6,383 nucleotides of DNA. Origin: Nostoc cf. edaphicum LEGE 07299 (lineage in GTDB: Bacteria; Cyanobacteriota; Cyanobacteriia; Cyanobacteriales; Nostocaceae). Location of the stretch: NCBI RefSeq assembly GCF_015207245.1, contig NZ_JADEXF010000226.1:1-6383 (forward strand), given 5' to 3'. Both the position numbers and the translations under genes were made by a program. The notes below the pieces were generated by a model. It saw only the letters and a list, made by a program, of their open reading frames with translations. It did no database searches and had not been told where the DNA came from. Positions 1 to 4,630 of this stretch are shown here, piece by piece; the stretch's first letter is position 1; every line of letters begins with the position of its first letter.

Positions 1-69
1 ACCAACAACTTTGCCCAGGATGAATTAGTCGAGGTTGAAGCACCAAAGGCTAAAGCACCGAAAAAATAG
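1..69 (+). CDS. psaE: Photosystem I reaction centre subunit IV (PsaE), C-terminal end only
   Basis: The frame is open from base 1 to a TAG stop at 67-69 and gives 22 residues, TNNFAQDELVEVEAPKAKAPKK. The stretch NNFAxDELVEVE followed by a Lys/Ala/Pro-rich tail is the characteristic end of cyanobacterial PsaE. PsaE is a small (about 70 aa) SH3-like peripheral subunit on the cytoplasmic face of photosystem I that helps dock ferredoxin and supports cyclic electron flow. Roughly the last third of the protein is visible and the start lies before the window. Identification rests on my memory of the family's C-terminal sequence, so it is good but based on few residues. The next gene, mutM, begins 252 bases downstream, so co-transcription with it is uncertain. 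Confidence 0.85.
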   Translation, partial: TNNFAQDELVEVEAPKAKAPKK

Positions 70-120
70 CAGCAAAGCTACAAGGGGGTTGTTTGATGCG
101 ATGATGAAGGGTAGTCTTAA

Positions 121-141
121 AGTCTGAAGTATGAAGTCTGA
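121..141. repeat. Short tandem heptanucleotide repeat (STRR-like)
   Basis: Three 7-base units stand head to tail: AGTCTGA, AGTATGA, AGTCTGA. They are followed directly by CTGAAA/TTTCAG symmetry around 139-150. Short tandemly repeated heptamers between genes are a known feature of heterocyst-forming cyanobacterial genomes. This is a short, three-unit example. Confidence 0.65.
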
Positions 142-220
142 AAATTTCAGTTCATTCATTCTTTGTCCTAGCCTACCCTAATCTACGAGAGCCGCCCTGC
201 GGGTATTTACGGTTTCTTTT

Positions 221-263
221 GGGTAGTAATACGAGCCATCTACGGCTATGTAAGTTACTACCC
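221..263 (+). terminator. Long imperfect hairpin between psaE and mutM
   Basis: GGGTAGTAA (221-229) pairs perfectly with TTACTACCC (255-263). Inside this, TAC (230-232) can pair with GTA (250-252) and AGCC (234-237) with GGCT (244-247), giving a stacked, bulged stem with a six-base loop. The downstream sequence is C/T-rich (CCATCTCTTCTTCC) rather than a pure T run. It could therefore be an imperfect terminator for psaE, an RNA-stabilising 3' structure, or a mobile miniature repeat. The structure is visible; the role is inferred. Confidence 0.5.
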
Positions 264-321
264 CATCTCTTCTTCCTCGATCCCTCAAATAAATCTTAAT
301 TGCCTGCTTAACTCAGCTTGA

Positions 322-1182
322 ATGCCTGAACTGCCTGAAGTTGAAACAGTCCGAAAGGGTCTAAATCAATTAACCCTCAACCAAGAAATCGCGGGTGGAG
401 ATGTGTTGCTTGATCGCACCATTGCCTACCCGTTTTCTGTAGGTGAGTTTGTTAATGGAATTAAAAATAATGCGATCGCTACTTGGCATCGTCGCGGTAA
501 ATATCTCCTCGCCGAACTCTCCTCGTCTTCCGGCTGGCTAGGGGTTCATCTGCGAATGACTGGTCAACTATTATGGCTGGATAGAGATGAACCATTACAC
601 AAGCACACGCGGGTTAGATTATTCTTTGGGGATCGGCAGGAATTACGCTTTGTTGACCAGCGAACCTTCGGTAAAATATGGTGGGTTCCGCCTGGTGTTG
701 CTGTAGAAAGTATTATCACTGGTTTGGCAAAACTGGCAGCAGACCCATTTTCACCCGAATTTACTGTTGAATATCTAGCAAGCAAACTCCAAAACCGCCG
801 CCGTCCTATTAAGACTGCGCTACTGGATCAATCCGTGGTGGCGGGATTAGGTAACATTTATGCTGATGAAGCATTGTTTAAGAGTGGAATTTTACCTGAA
901 ACCTTGTGTATAGATTTGCAGCTAAAGCAAATTGAACTTTTGCGAACAGCGATAATTCAGGTGTTAGAAACCAGCATTGAGGCTGGTGGTACGACATTTA
1001 GTAATTTCTTAAATGTTAAAGGTACTAACGGCAACTATGGTGGTGTAGCCTGGGTTTATAACCGCGCTGGAGAACCCTGTCGAGTTTGTGGTACAGCAAT
1101 TCAACGAATTAGGTTAGCTGGGCGATCTAGTCATTTTTGCTCCCAGTGTCAAACGTTACAGGGAGTCAGGAGACGCGATTAA
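322..1182 (+). CDS. mutM: Formamidopyrimidine-DNA glycosylase (Fpg/MutM)
   Basis: This 286-aa protein is a bifunctional base-excision repair enzyme. It removes oxidised purines such as 8-oxoguanine and Fapy lesions and then nicks the abasic site. The N-terminus is the family signature [10 protein letters not shown]: Pro2 is the catalytic nucleophile after Met removal and Glu3 is the acid. Lys60 in HRRGKYLL matches the conserved catalytic-domain lysine. FVDQRTFG (110-117) carries the Arg114 and Phe116 that fill the helix void. The helix-two-turn-helix segment [18 protein letters not shown] covers 169-186. The C-terminal zinc finger uses Cys253, Cys256, Cys273 and Cys276, with Arg268 in AGRSS. 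All key residues are present and the length is normal for a cyanobacterial form. The ATG at 322 is fixed because Pro must be residue 2; no Shine-Dalgarno is seen. The stop lies inside a 20-bp palindrome. Repair of photosynthetic oxidative damage is a reasonable role. Confidence 0.97.
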   Translation: MPELPEVETVRKGLNQLTLNQEIAGGDVLLDRTIAYPFSVGEFVNGIKNNAIATWHRRGKYLLAELSSSSGWLGVHLRMTGQLLWLDRDEPLHKHTRVRLFFGDRQELRFVDQRTFGKIWWVPPGVAVESIITGLAKLAADPFSPEFTVEYLASKLQNRRRPIKTALLDQSVVAGLGNIYADEALFKSGILPETLCIDLQLKQIELLRTAIIQVLETSIEAGGTTFSNFLNVKGTNGNYGGVAWVYNRAGEPCRVCGTAIQRIRLAGRSSHFCSQCQTLQGVRRRD

Positions 1183-1190
1183 TCGCGTCT
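1171..1190. repeat. Perfect 20-bp palindrome spanning the mutM stop codon
   Basis: AGACGCGATT is followed immediately by its exact reverse complement AATCGCGTCT, then TTT. The mutM stop TAA (1180-1182) sits at the centre, so the last mutM codons (Arg-Arg-Asp) are encoded by the left arm. With no loop, an RNA hairpin would have to open the central AT pairs. It could act as a weak terminator or be a palindromic insertion. The symmetry is seen; the function is inferred. Confidence 0.7.
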
Positions 1191-1203
1191 TTACAAGAGT
1201 TAG

Positions 1204-1221
1204 GAGTTCTACTCGGAACTC
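1204..1221 (+). terminator. Small hairpin followed by T run between mutM and ndhO
   Basis: GAGTTC (1204-1209) pairs with GAACTC (1216-1221) around a six-base loop, and TTTT follows at 1222-1225. An alternative pairing, AAGAGTT (1195-1201) with AACTCTT (1217-1223), uses the same right arm. The region also reads as imperfect heptads (GAGTTAG, GAGTTCT). It may be a weak rho-independent terminator for mutM. The stem is short, so read-through into ndhO is likely. Confidence 0.45.
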
Positions 1222-1255
1222 TTTTAAAATGCAGGTGAAAGACGTTACAAATTTT

Positions 1256-1263
1256 AGAGAGGA
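1256..1263 (+). promoter_or_regulatory. Shine-Dalgarno sequence of ndhO
   Basis: AGAGAGGA ends four bases before the ATG at 1268. It decides between this start and the upstream in-frame ATG at 1229, which has no comparable site. It is one of only two clear purine-rich ribosome sites in the window. Confidence 0.75.
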
Positions 1264-1267
1264 ATTC

Positions 1268-1483
1268 ATGGCAGTCAAAAAAGGTGATATGGTTCGCGCT
1301 GTGCGCGAGAAACTAGAAAACAGTCTGGAGGCTAAAGCTAGTGATGCTCGCTTTCCTTCTTATTTGTTTGAAACCAAGGGCGAAATTGTAGACATCAAAG
1401 GTGATTATGCCCTGATTAAGTTTGGGAAAGTGCCAACACCTAATATTTGGTTACGTGTAGATCAACTCGAAGAGTTTAAATAA
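1268..1483 (+). CDS. ndhO: NAD(P)H-quinone oxidoreductase subunit O (NdhO)
   Basis: This 71-aa protein begins [19 protein letters not shown] and ends in the basic and hydrophobic stretch [24 protein letters not shown]. It matches the NdhO family of cyanobacteria and chloroplasts. NdhO is a small peripheral subunit of the thylakoid NDH-1 (complex I-like) machine that takes part in respiratory and photosystem I cyclic electron flow. The first half of the family fold is a KOW/SH3-like small barrel ([22 protein letters not shown]). I chose the ATG at 1268 because an AGAGAGGA ribosome-binding site (1256-1263) lies four bases upstream and the family starts MAVKKGD. An in-frame ATG at 1229 would add 13 unsupported residues. 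A hairpin with heptad repeats follows the stop. Confidence 0.93.
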   Translation: MAVKKGDMVRAVREKLENSLEAKASDARFPSYLFETKGEIVDIKGDYALIKFGKVPTPNIWLRVDQLEEFK

Positions 1484-1490
1484 GCAAAAA

Positions 1491-1525
1491 GAATTCAGGA
1501 GTCAGAATTCAGAAGTCAGAATAAA
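1491..1525. repeat. Heptanucleotide tandem repeat (STRR-like), five units
   Basis: Consecutive 7-base units GAATTCA, GGAGTCA, GAATTCA, GAAGTCA and GAATAAA keep a strict period of seven with a GAnTnA-type pattern. The inverse complement of this repeat follows at 1529-1549, so the locus is both tandem and inverted. It is typical in style of the short tandem repeats scattered between genes in filamentous cyanobacteria. Confidence 0.75.
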
Positions 1526-1549
1526 TGCTGAATTCTGACTTCCGAATTC
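1505..1549 (+). terminator. 18-bp stem hairpin downstream of ndhO
   Basis: The arm 1505-1522 (GAATTCAGAAGTCAGAAT) pairs with 1532-1549 at 17 of 18 positions, the exception being A1511 opposite C1543, leaving a nine-base loop. A shifted pairing, 1491-1511 with 1529-1549, matches at 19 of 21. A strong stem directly after ndhO and 28 bases before mdh suggests a terminator or mRNA-end structure. The tail TTGTTAATAAAAA is only weakly T-rich, so termination efficiency is uncertain. Confidence 0.55.
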
Positions 1550-1576
1550 TTGTTAATAAAAATCGCATCTTAATTT

Positions 1577-2551
1577 ATGTCTTTTTCCCCTAGCTCCCAA
1601 ATTGTCTGTAATTTACCCCGTGTCACCATCGTGGGTGCGGGTAGGGTTGGCAGTACTTTAGCTCAACGCGTTGCAGAGAAAAACCTGGCAGATGTAGTTT
1701 TACTAGATATTATTGCGGGAATGCCTCAAGGTTTGGCGCTGGATTTGATGGAAGCTAGGGGAATTGAAATACATAATCGCCAGATTATCGGCACAAATAA
1801 TTATGCTGATACATCTGGTTCCCAAATTGTGGTGATTACCGCCGGATTTCCCCGCAAACCAGGGATGAGTCGGGATGACTTGCTGAAAATTAATGCCAAA
1901 ATTGTTGTGGAAGCGGCAAAAAATGCGATCGCTCATTCTCCCAATGCTATTTTTATTGTCGTCACCAACCCGTTGGATGTGATGACTTATTTAGCTTGGC
2001 AAGCAACAGGTTTACCACGCGATCGCATTATGGGTATGGCTGGTGTGTTAGATTCCGCCCGTTTTGAAACCTTCATTGCCCTAGAATTAGGCGTTTTACC
2101 TGCTGATGTCAAAGCGATGGTATTGGGTAGTCACGGCGATTTAATGGTTCCCTTGTCTCGTTATGCTACCGTTAACGGCATTCCCATCACTGAATTGCTA
2201 GATGCAGCCACAATTGAACGTTTGGTAGAAAGAACTCGGAACGGTGGCGCAGAAATTGTGGAATTGATGCATACGGGAGGTGCTTTTTTTGCTCCGGCAT
2301 CGGCTACTAGTGTGATGGTAGAATCGATTTTATTAAATCAGTCGCGCTTACTGCCTGTGGCGGCGTATCTGCAAGGTGAATACGGTTTAGAAGATGTTGT
2401 GATTGGTGTTCCCTGTCGGTTGGGATGCGGTGGAATTGAGAGTATTTTGGAATTGACGCTAACTGATGAAGAAAGAGAGGGTTTGCATACTTCTGCTCGA
2501 TCTGTGCGTCAAAATATTGAGCGATCGCAGGAAATAATTCGTAATTCGTAA
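1577..2551 (+). CDS. mdh: Malate dehydrogenase (NAD-dependent, LDH-like type)
   Basis: This 324-aa protein interconverts malate and oxaloacetate using NAD. It has a Rossmann nucleotide site GAGRVGS (20-26) after a beta strand, with Asp44 ending the second strand, which favours NAD over NADP. The mobile substrate loop is GFPRKPGMSRDDLL (90-103). Arg93 is at the position where lactate dehydrogenases have Gln and Arg99 is the second substrate arginine, so malate specificity is indicated. VTNPLDVM (129-136) holds Asn131. LDSARF (158-163) carries Asp159 and Arg162, and GSHGD (184-188) carries the catalytic His186. Length and motifs are complete. The start ATG 1577 follows AT-rich sequence without a Shine-Dalgarno. 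The last three residues (Arg-Asn-Ser) and the stop come from a heptad repeat that runs over the end of the gene. Confidence 0.96.
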   Translation: MSFSPSSQIVCNLPRVTIVGAGRVGSTLAQRVAEKNLADVVLLDIIAGMPQGLALDLMEARGIEIHNRQIIGTNNYADTSGSQIVVITAGFPRKPGMSRDDLLKINAKIVVEAAKNAIAHSPNAIFIVVTNPLDVMTYLAWQATGLPRDRIMGMAGVLDSARFETFIALELGVLPADVKAMVLGSHGDLMVPLSRYATVNGIPITELLDAATIERLVERTRNGGAEIVELMHTGGAFFAPASATSVMVESILLNQSRLLPVAAYLQGEYGLEDVVIGVPCRLGCGGIESILELTLTDEEREGLHTSARSVRQNIERSQEIIRNS

Positions 2552-2556
2552 TTTGT
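2536..2556. repeat. Heptad repeat across the mdh stop codon
   Basis: AATTCGT, AATTCGT and AATTTGT are head to tail, and the mdh TAA (2549-2551) spans the second and third units. The heptad therefore encodes the C-terminal Arg-Asn-Ser and supplies the stop. This suggests repeat expansion at, or insertion into, the gene end, tolerated because the C-terminus is not conserved. Confidence 0.7.
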
Positions 2557-2576
2557 ATAAATAGCAGTCAAAATAA

Positions 2577-2605
2577 AAAGCAGTAGGTTCTAATCCCACT
2601 GCTTT
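2577..2605. terminator. Bidirectional intrinsic terminator between convergent genes
   Basis: AAAGCAGTAGG (2577-2587) pairs with CCCACTGCTTT (2595-2605) with a single mismatch around a seven-base loop. On the plus strand the stem ends in CTTTATTTG. On the minus strand the sequence after the stem reads TTTTTATTTT, a good U tract. It lies 25 bases after mdh and 59 bases past the stop of the minus-strand repeat protein, so it can end transcripts from both sides, more strongly for the minus strand. Confidence 0.8.
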
Positions 2606-2664
2606 ATTTGTTATTCCAAAATTCATCACCTTATGAAAACCAATATCACCAGATTGGTTTTGCG

Positions 2665-2997
2665 TTAACGGCGGGAATCCTGATCTGCGGGGTCGCCGTA
2701 GGGATCTTCGCTGGCTGGGCGGATGTCACCAAACTCCCCTGTGTCTGCGGGGTCGCCGTAAGGGTCTTCGCTAGCTGGGCGAACATTGCCGTAAGACGAG
2801 ATATCTGCGGGGTCGCCGTAGGGGTCTTCACTGGCTGGGCGGACATCGCCGTAAGATGAGATATCTGCGGGATCGCCGTATGGATCTTCGCTGGCTGGAC
2901 GTACATCGCGATCGCGGAATTCGGCATCTTGATCGGCTTGATCCTTGTTCGACCCCAAAAGCAACTCCTTCGCCTTACGGAAAAATTCATCTACCAT
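2665..2997 (-). CDS. Small acidic protein with four 20-residue tandem repeats, function unknown
   Basis: This 110-aa protein starts with a short predicted amphipathic helix (MVDEFFRKAKELLLG, 1-15) and a charged linker. Four repeats of 20 residues begin at 31, 51, 71 and 91. Each contains the invariant 13-residue core RPASEDPYGDPAD, and the first two end ISSYG. The last repeat ends in DQDSRR. There is no signal peptide, membrane segment or cysteine. The composition (Asp, Pro, Gly, Ser, Glu) predicts a disordered, acidic protein. The start is supported by AGGAGA six bases before the ATG. It lies 95 bases downstream of the lipoprotein gene on the same strand and may share its transcript. I recall similar DPYGDPAD-type proteins in other cyanobacteria but know no function. 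A competing minus-strand frame over the same bases is a repeat-driven shadow. Confidence 0.82.
   Translation of the reverse strand: MVDEFFRKAKELLLGSNKDQADQDAEFRDRDVRPASEDPYGDPADISSYGDVRPASEDPYGDPADISSYGNVRPASEDPYGDPADTGEFGDIRPASEDPYGDPADQDSRR
2668..2907 (-). repeat. Four-copy 60-bp in-frame tandem repeat
   Basis: Units lie at 2848-2907, 2788-2847, 2728-2787 and 2668-2727 with an exact 60-base period. The first two units match at 53 of 60 positions by eye. Differences inside the invariant protein core are third-codon changes, for example GAT/GAC and CCA/CCC, so the peptide is conserved while the DNA drifts. The outermost unit is bordered by a HIP1 site at 2908-2915. Confidence 0.9.
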
Positions 2998-3003
2998 AAT
3001 CTG

Positions 3004-3009
3004 TCTCCT
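3004..3009 (-). promoter_or_regulatory. Shine-Dalgarno sequence of the repeat protein
   Basis: On the minus strand AGGAGA ends six bases before the ATG at 2995-2997. This ideal spacing confirms both the start and the reading frame over the alternative 2646-2990 minus-strand frame. Confidence 0.75.
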
Positions 3010-3092
3010 GATTTAAGTTCGTGTTTCCGACGTGCGCGATCGGCGTTATCCTCCGGGAAACCCGCTTTCTTATTTACACACGCTTCGCTGAT

Positions 3093-3587
3093 CTAGAGTG
3101 CCGGAGCTGCGGATGAAGTTAGACCAGTGAGATCGCGACCTGTGGCGCTGCGGTTATAGCCTTGGAATTCCCGATACTTTTGTGCTTCAGATTCTGGTAC
3201 TCGAATTCCTTCTGCTGGTGGCGTTACCCAATGAGCGCGATGTTCAGCATCACGGTAATATACACGCCCGTTCTTGGAAAGATAGTATTTACCTTGCGCT
3301 CCTTCTTGTGGAGCATTCTTATGTTGGTTGTACATATAGTAAAGTGCCGCAGCTCCTGCCAAAAGCGCCACTTTTTGCCCTGTACCCAATCCTTTCTTAA
3401 CTTCGGTTTGGCTTGCAGTCTTGCGATCGCTCACTGTTCTACCGACGGTATCATCAACAGGTGGTGGCACATTAGCTTTTTGGGAACCGCCTCCGCAGCT
3501 ACTCAGCAAGGGAACCATTAACAATGCCGAAAGCAGCACTGCAAATAGACGCGAAACTATTTTACGTTCTTTATATATTGTGTTCAT
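3093..3587 (-). CDS. Predicted lipoprotein, cyanobacterial, function unknown
   Basis: This is a 164-aa protein. Residues 1-31 form a lipoprotein signal peptide: basic start (MNTIYKERKIVSR), hydrophobic core (LFAVLLSALLMVPL) and lipobox Leu-Ser-Ser-Cys with Cys31 as the lipidation site, followed by GGGS. A Pro-rich linker (38-46) leads to a second hydrophobic segment GQKVALLAGAAALYYMY (70-86), which may be a membrane helix or a buried strand. The C-terminal half (99-142) is Tyr-rich (KYYLSKNGRVYYRDAEHRAHW, then PESEAQKYREF) and looks like a small folded domain. I do not recognise a named family. A possible ribosome site AGGTGA lies 12 bases before the ATG at 3587. It is probably anchored in the plasma or outer membrane facing the periplasm. 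The repeat-protein gene follows 95 bases downstream on the same strand. Confidence 0.82.
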   Translation of the reverse strand: MNTIYKERKIVSRLFAVLLSALLMVPLLSSCGGGSQKANVPPPVDDTVGRTVSDRKTASQTEVKKGLGTGQKVALLAGAAALYYMYNQHKNAPQEGAQGKYYLSKNGRVYYRDAEHRAHWVTPPAEGIRVPESEAQKYREFQGYNRSATGRDLTGLTSSAAPAL

Positions 3588-3925
3588 TGGATTTCGTTCT
3601 CACCTGTATTTGCTAAAAGCCTTGCTGTTGCAAAAACAAAGTTGGAATTCCTGTTATTTCGCTGGGATTTGAAAAAACATATACCACTCAATTTACAACT
3701 GCACAGCTAGAGCGTTTCTCTTTTATATTCATGGATTTTCTCAAGCATTCCATCCCGCCTTTGAGAGAAACTGCATTCATCCCAAGGAAATATATTTTTG
3801 ATTTTTGATGAGTTTATTTAGCTGAAACGTCGAAATTTTCAGCAATTTCTCGGTTATTTTTTCTGCATAAATAATTTAGAAAGATACAGTTACTATGATG
3901 CTTTTTGCCAAAAAGTACACTCAAT
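3588..3925. other. AT-rich divergent intergenic region
   Basis: This 338-base region separates the minus-strand lipoprotein gene from the plus-strand winged-helix gene, so promoters for both should lie here. I see no convincing gene. It contains an inverted pair GTTTCTC (3714-3720) / GAGAAAC (3765-3771), a hairpin at 3821-3843, the direct repeat GATTTTT GATTTTT-like (about 3794-3810), and AT-rich blocks such as CATAAATAATTTAG (3866-3879) and TACTAT (3891-3896) that could serve as -10 elements. I found no correctly spaced -35 partner, so no promoter is called. It may also mark the boundary between conserved chromosome and an accessory insertion. Confidence 0.55.
3821..3843 (+). promoter_or_regulatory. 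Hairpin upstream of the winged-helix/ATPase pair
   Basis: GCTGAAA (3821-3827) pairs with TTTCAGC (3837-3843) around a nine-base loop. A run of six T residues follows after 13 bases (3856-3862 region). It lies about 80 bases before the start of the winged-helix gene. It could be an operator dyad for that protein, an attenuator in the leader, or chance in AT-rich DNA. Confidence 0.35.
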
Positions 3926-4591
3926 ATGACATCAAAAAACACTAGCACTCGTCTTCTTTTGGCTTTGTGGGATTTAGGAGGAATGCAGCAGGAAGTTAAG
4001 AAGGGTCAACTCACTAAGCGAATTGTATCCAAAAGCCAAAAGGTAGCAGATTATCAGGGCATATTCGAGGAATTACAGAAGCAGGGTGCGATCGCAATTT
4101 CCAAAAAGGGATATTTTCTAACATCTGGGAAGGGTTTAGAGGTATTGGGTGAGGGTTTGAGAAGTGGCGATTTTAAGTTTGAAGGGACAATTGTTGGAAC
4201 TTGGGCAGCGAATGCGTTGTTGCGGTGGATTAGTCAGATTGATGTTGCGGTAACTGGTGCAGATGTACCAGTTAATGGGAAGGGTGCAGCGGAGCTTTCC
4301 AAAGGAATCGCATCTTACGACGAGTTTAAATCTGTGGCGTTGGAAGTCTACGACAAGTTGAACTATGAGTACAACTTTAATAATCTAGTGCCCATTTATC
4401 GCATTAGAAGAGGAATTGGCGATCGCGTGAGTCGTACAGAGTTTAATGATTGGCTGCTGGAAACCCAAGCTAACGATATTTTGCAACTACAGGGCGGAAC
4501 TGTAGAAGATAACGCACCTGACAAAATAGAAGATTCCATCACCACTGTATTAGATGGATTACGCTGCTACGCCAAGCTTCTCAAAGCCTAA
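3926..4591 (+). CDS. Winged-helix domain protein, first gene of an accessory pair
   Basis: This 221-aa soluble protein is not one I can name. Residues about 7-75 (STRLLLALWDLGG, then GIFEELQKQGAI, then KKGYFLTSGKGLEVL) read as a winged helix: helices followed by a short beta wing and a terminal helix. Residues about 153-190 (LVPIYRIRRGIGDRV, SRTEFNDWLLETQANDILQL) look like a second winged helix. The end, DKIEDSITTVLDGLRCYAKLL, is helical. There is no signal peptide or membrane segment. An in-frame TTG at 3905 would add seven residues; I prefer the ATG at 3926, though neither has a Shine-Dalgarno. The ATPase gene starts 39 bases after the stop, so an operon is likely. Two HIP1 sites inside show long residence in cyanobacteria. 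A DNA-binding or adaptor role for the ATPase is inference. Confidence 0.85.
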   Translation: MTSKNTSTRLLLALWDLGGMQQEVKKGQLTKRIVSKSQKVADYQGIFEELQKQGAIAISKKGYFLTSGKGLEVLGEGLRSGDFKFEGTIVGTWAANALLRWISQIDVAVTGADVPVNGKGAAELSKGIASYDEFKSVALEVYDKLNYEYNFNNLVPIYRIRRGIGDRVSRTEFNDWLLETQANDILQLQGGTVEDNAPDKIEDSITTVLDGLRCYAKLLKA

Positions 4592-4630
4592 ACTTCCTTC
4601 TATTCCTCACTAAATGAATTTTACAATACT

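Larger units (their letters stand above)
70..321. other. Intergenic region psaE-mutM with heptad repeat and hairpins
   Basis: This 252-base gap contains no convincing coding frame. It holds a three-unit heptad repeat (121-141), a short GC hairpin (CCGC 192-195 / GCGG 199-202) and a longer hairpin (221-263), listed separately where substantial. No Shine-Dalgarno sequence precedes the mutM ATG, and I cannot assign a sigma-70 promoter with confidence. The last 60 bases before mutM are AT-rich and are the likeliest place for one. Confidence 0.6.

Noticed and set aside
564..785. Minus-strand open frame inside mutM, with similar ones at 1703-1936 in mdh and 5881-6075 in the ATPase gene
   Set aside because: Each lies wholly within a well-supported gene on the other strand and shows no recognisable motif or ribosome site.
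1229..1267. Upstream ATG extending NdhO by 13 residues
   Set aside because: The extension has no ribosome site and is not part of the NdhO family start. The ATG at 1268 has AGAGAGGA four bases upstream.
1577..2551. Lactate dehydrogenase instead of malate dehydrogenase
   Set aside because: The substrate loop has Arg93 (FPRKPGMSR), where lactate dehydrogenases carry Gln.
2668..2907. Regular repeats resembling a CRISPR array
   Set aside because: The 60-bp units are directly adjacent without unique spacers, vary from copy to copy, and stay in frame in a protein with a good ribosome site.
2646..2990. Alternative 114-aa minus-strand frame over the repeat gene, and an 83-aa plus-strand frame at 2608-2859
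   Set aside because: A 60-base period keeps all frames open. Only the 2665-2997 frame has AGGAGA at correct spacing, and in it the core differences between units are synonymous.
3162..3672. Plus-strand open frames across the lipoprotein gene (3162-3521, 3182-3400, 3421-3672)
   Set aside because: They lie opposite a minus-strand gene with a clear lipoprotein signal and lobed domain structure, and their translations show no family features.
3905..3925. TTG start for the winged-helix protein adding seven residues
   Set aside because: There is no Shine-Dalgarno for either start, and an ATG at 3926 is available in the same frame. The TTG cannot be excluded.
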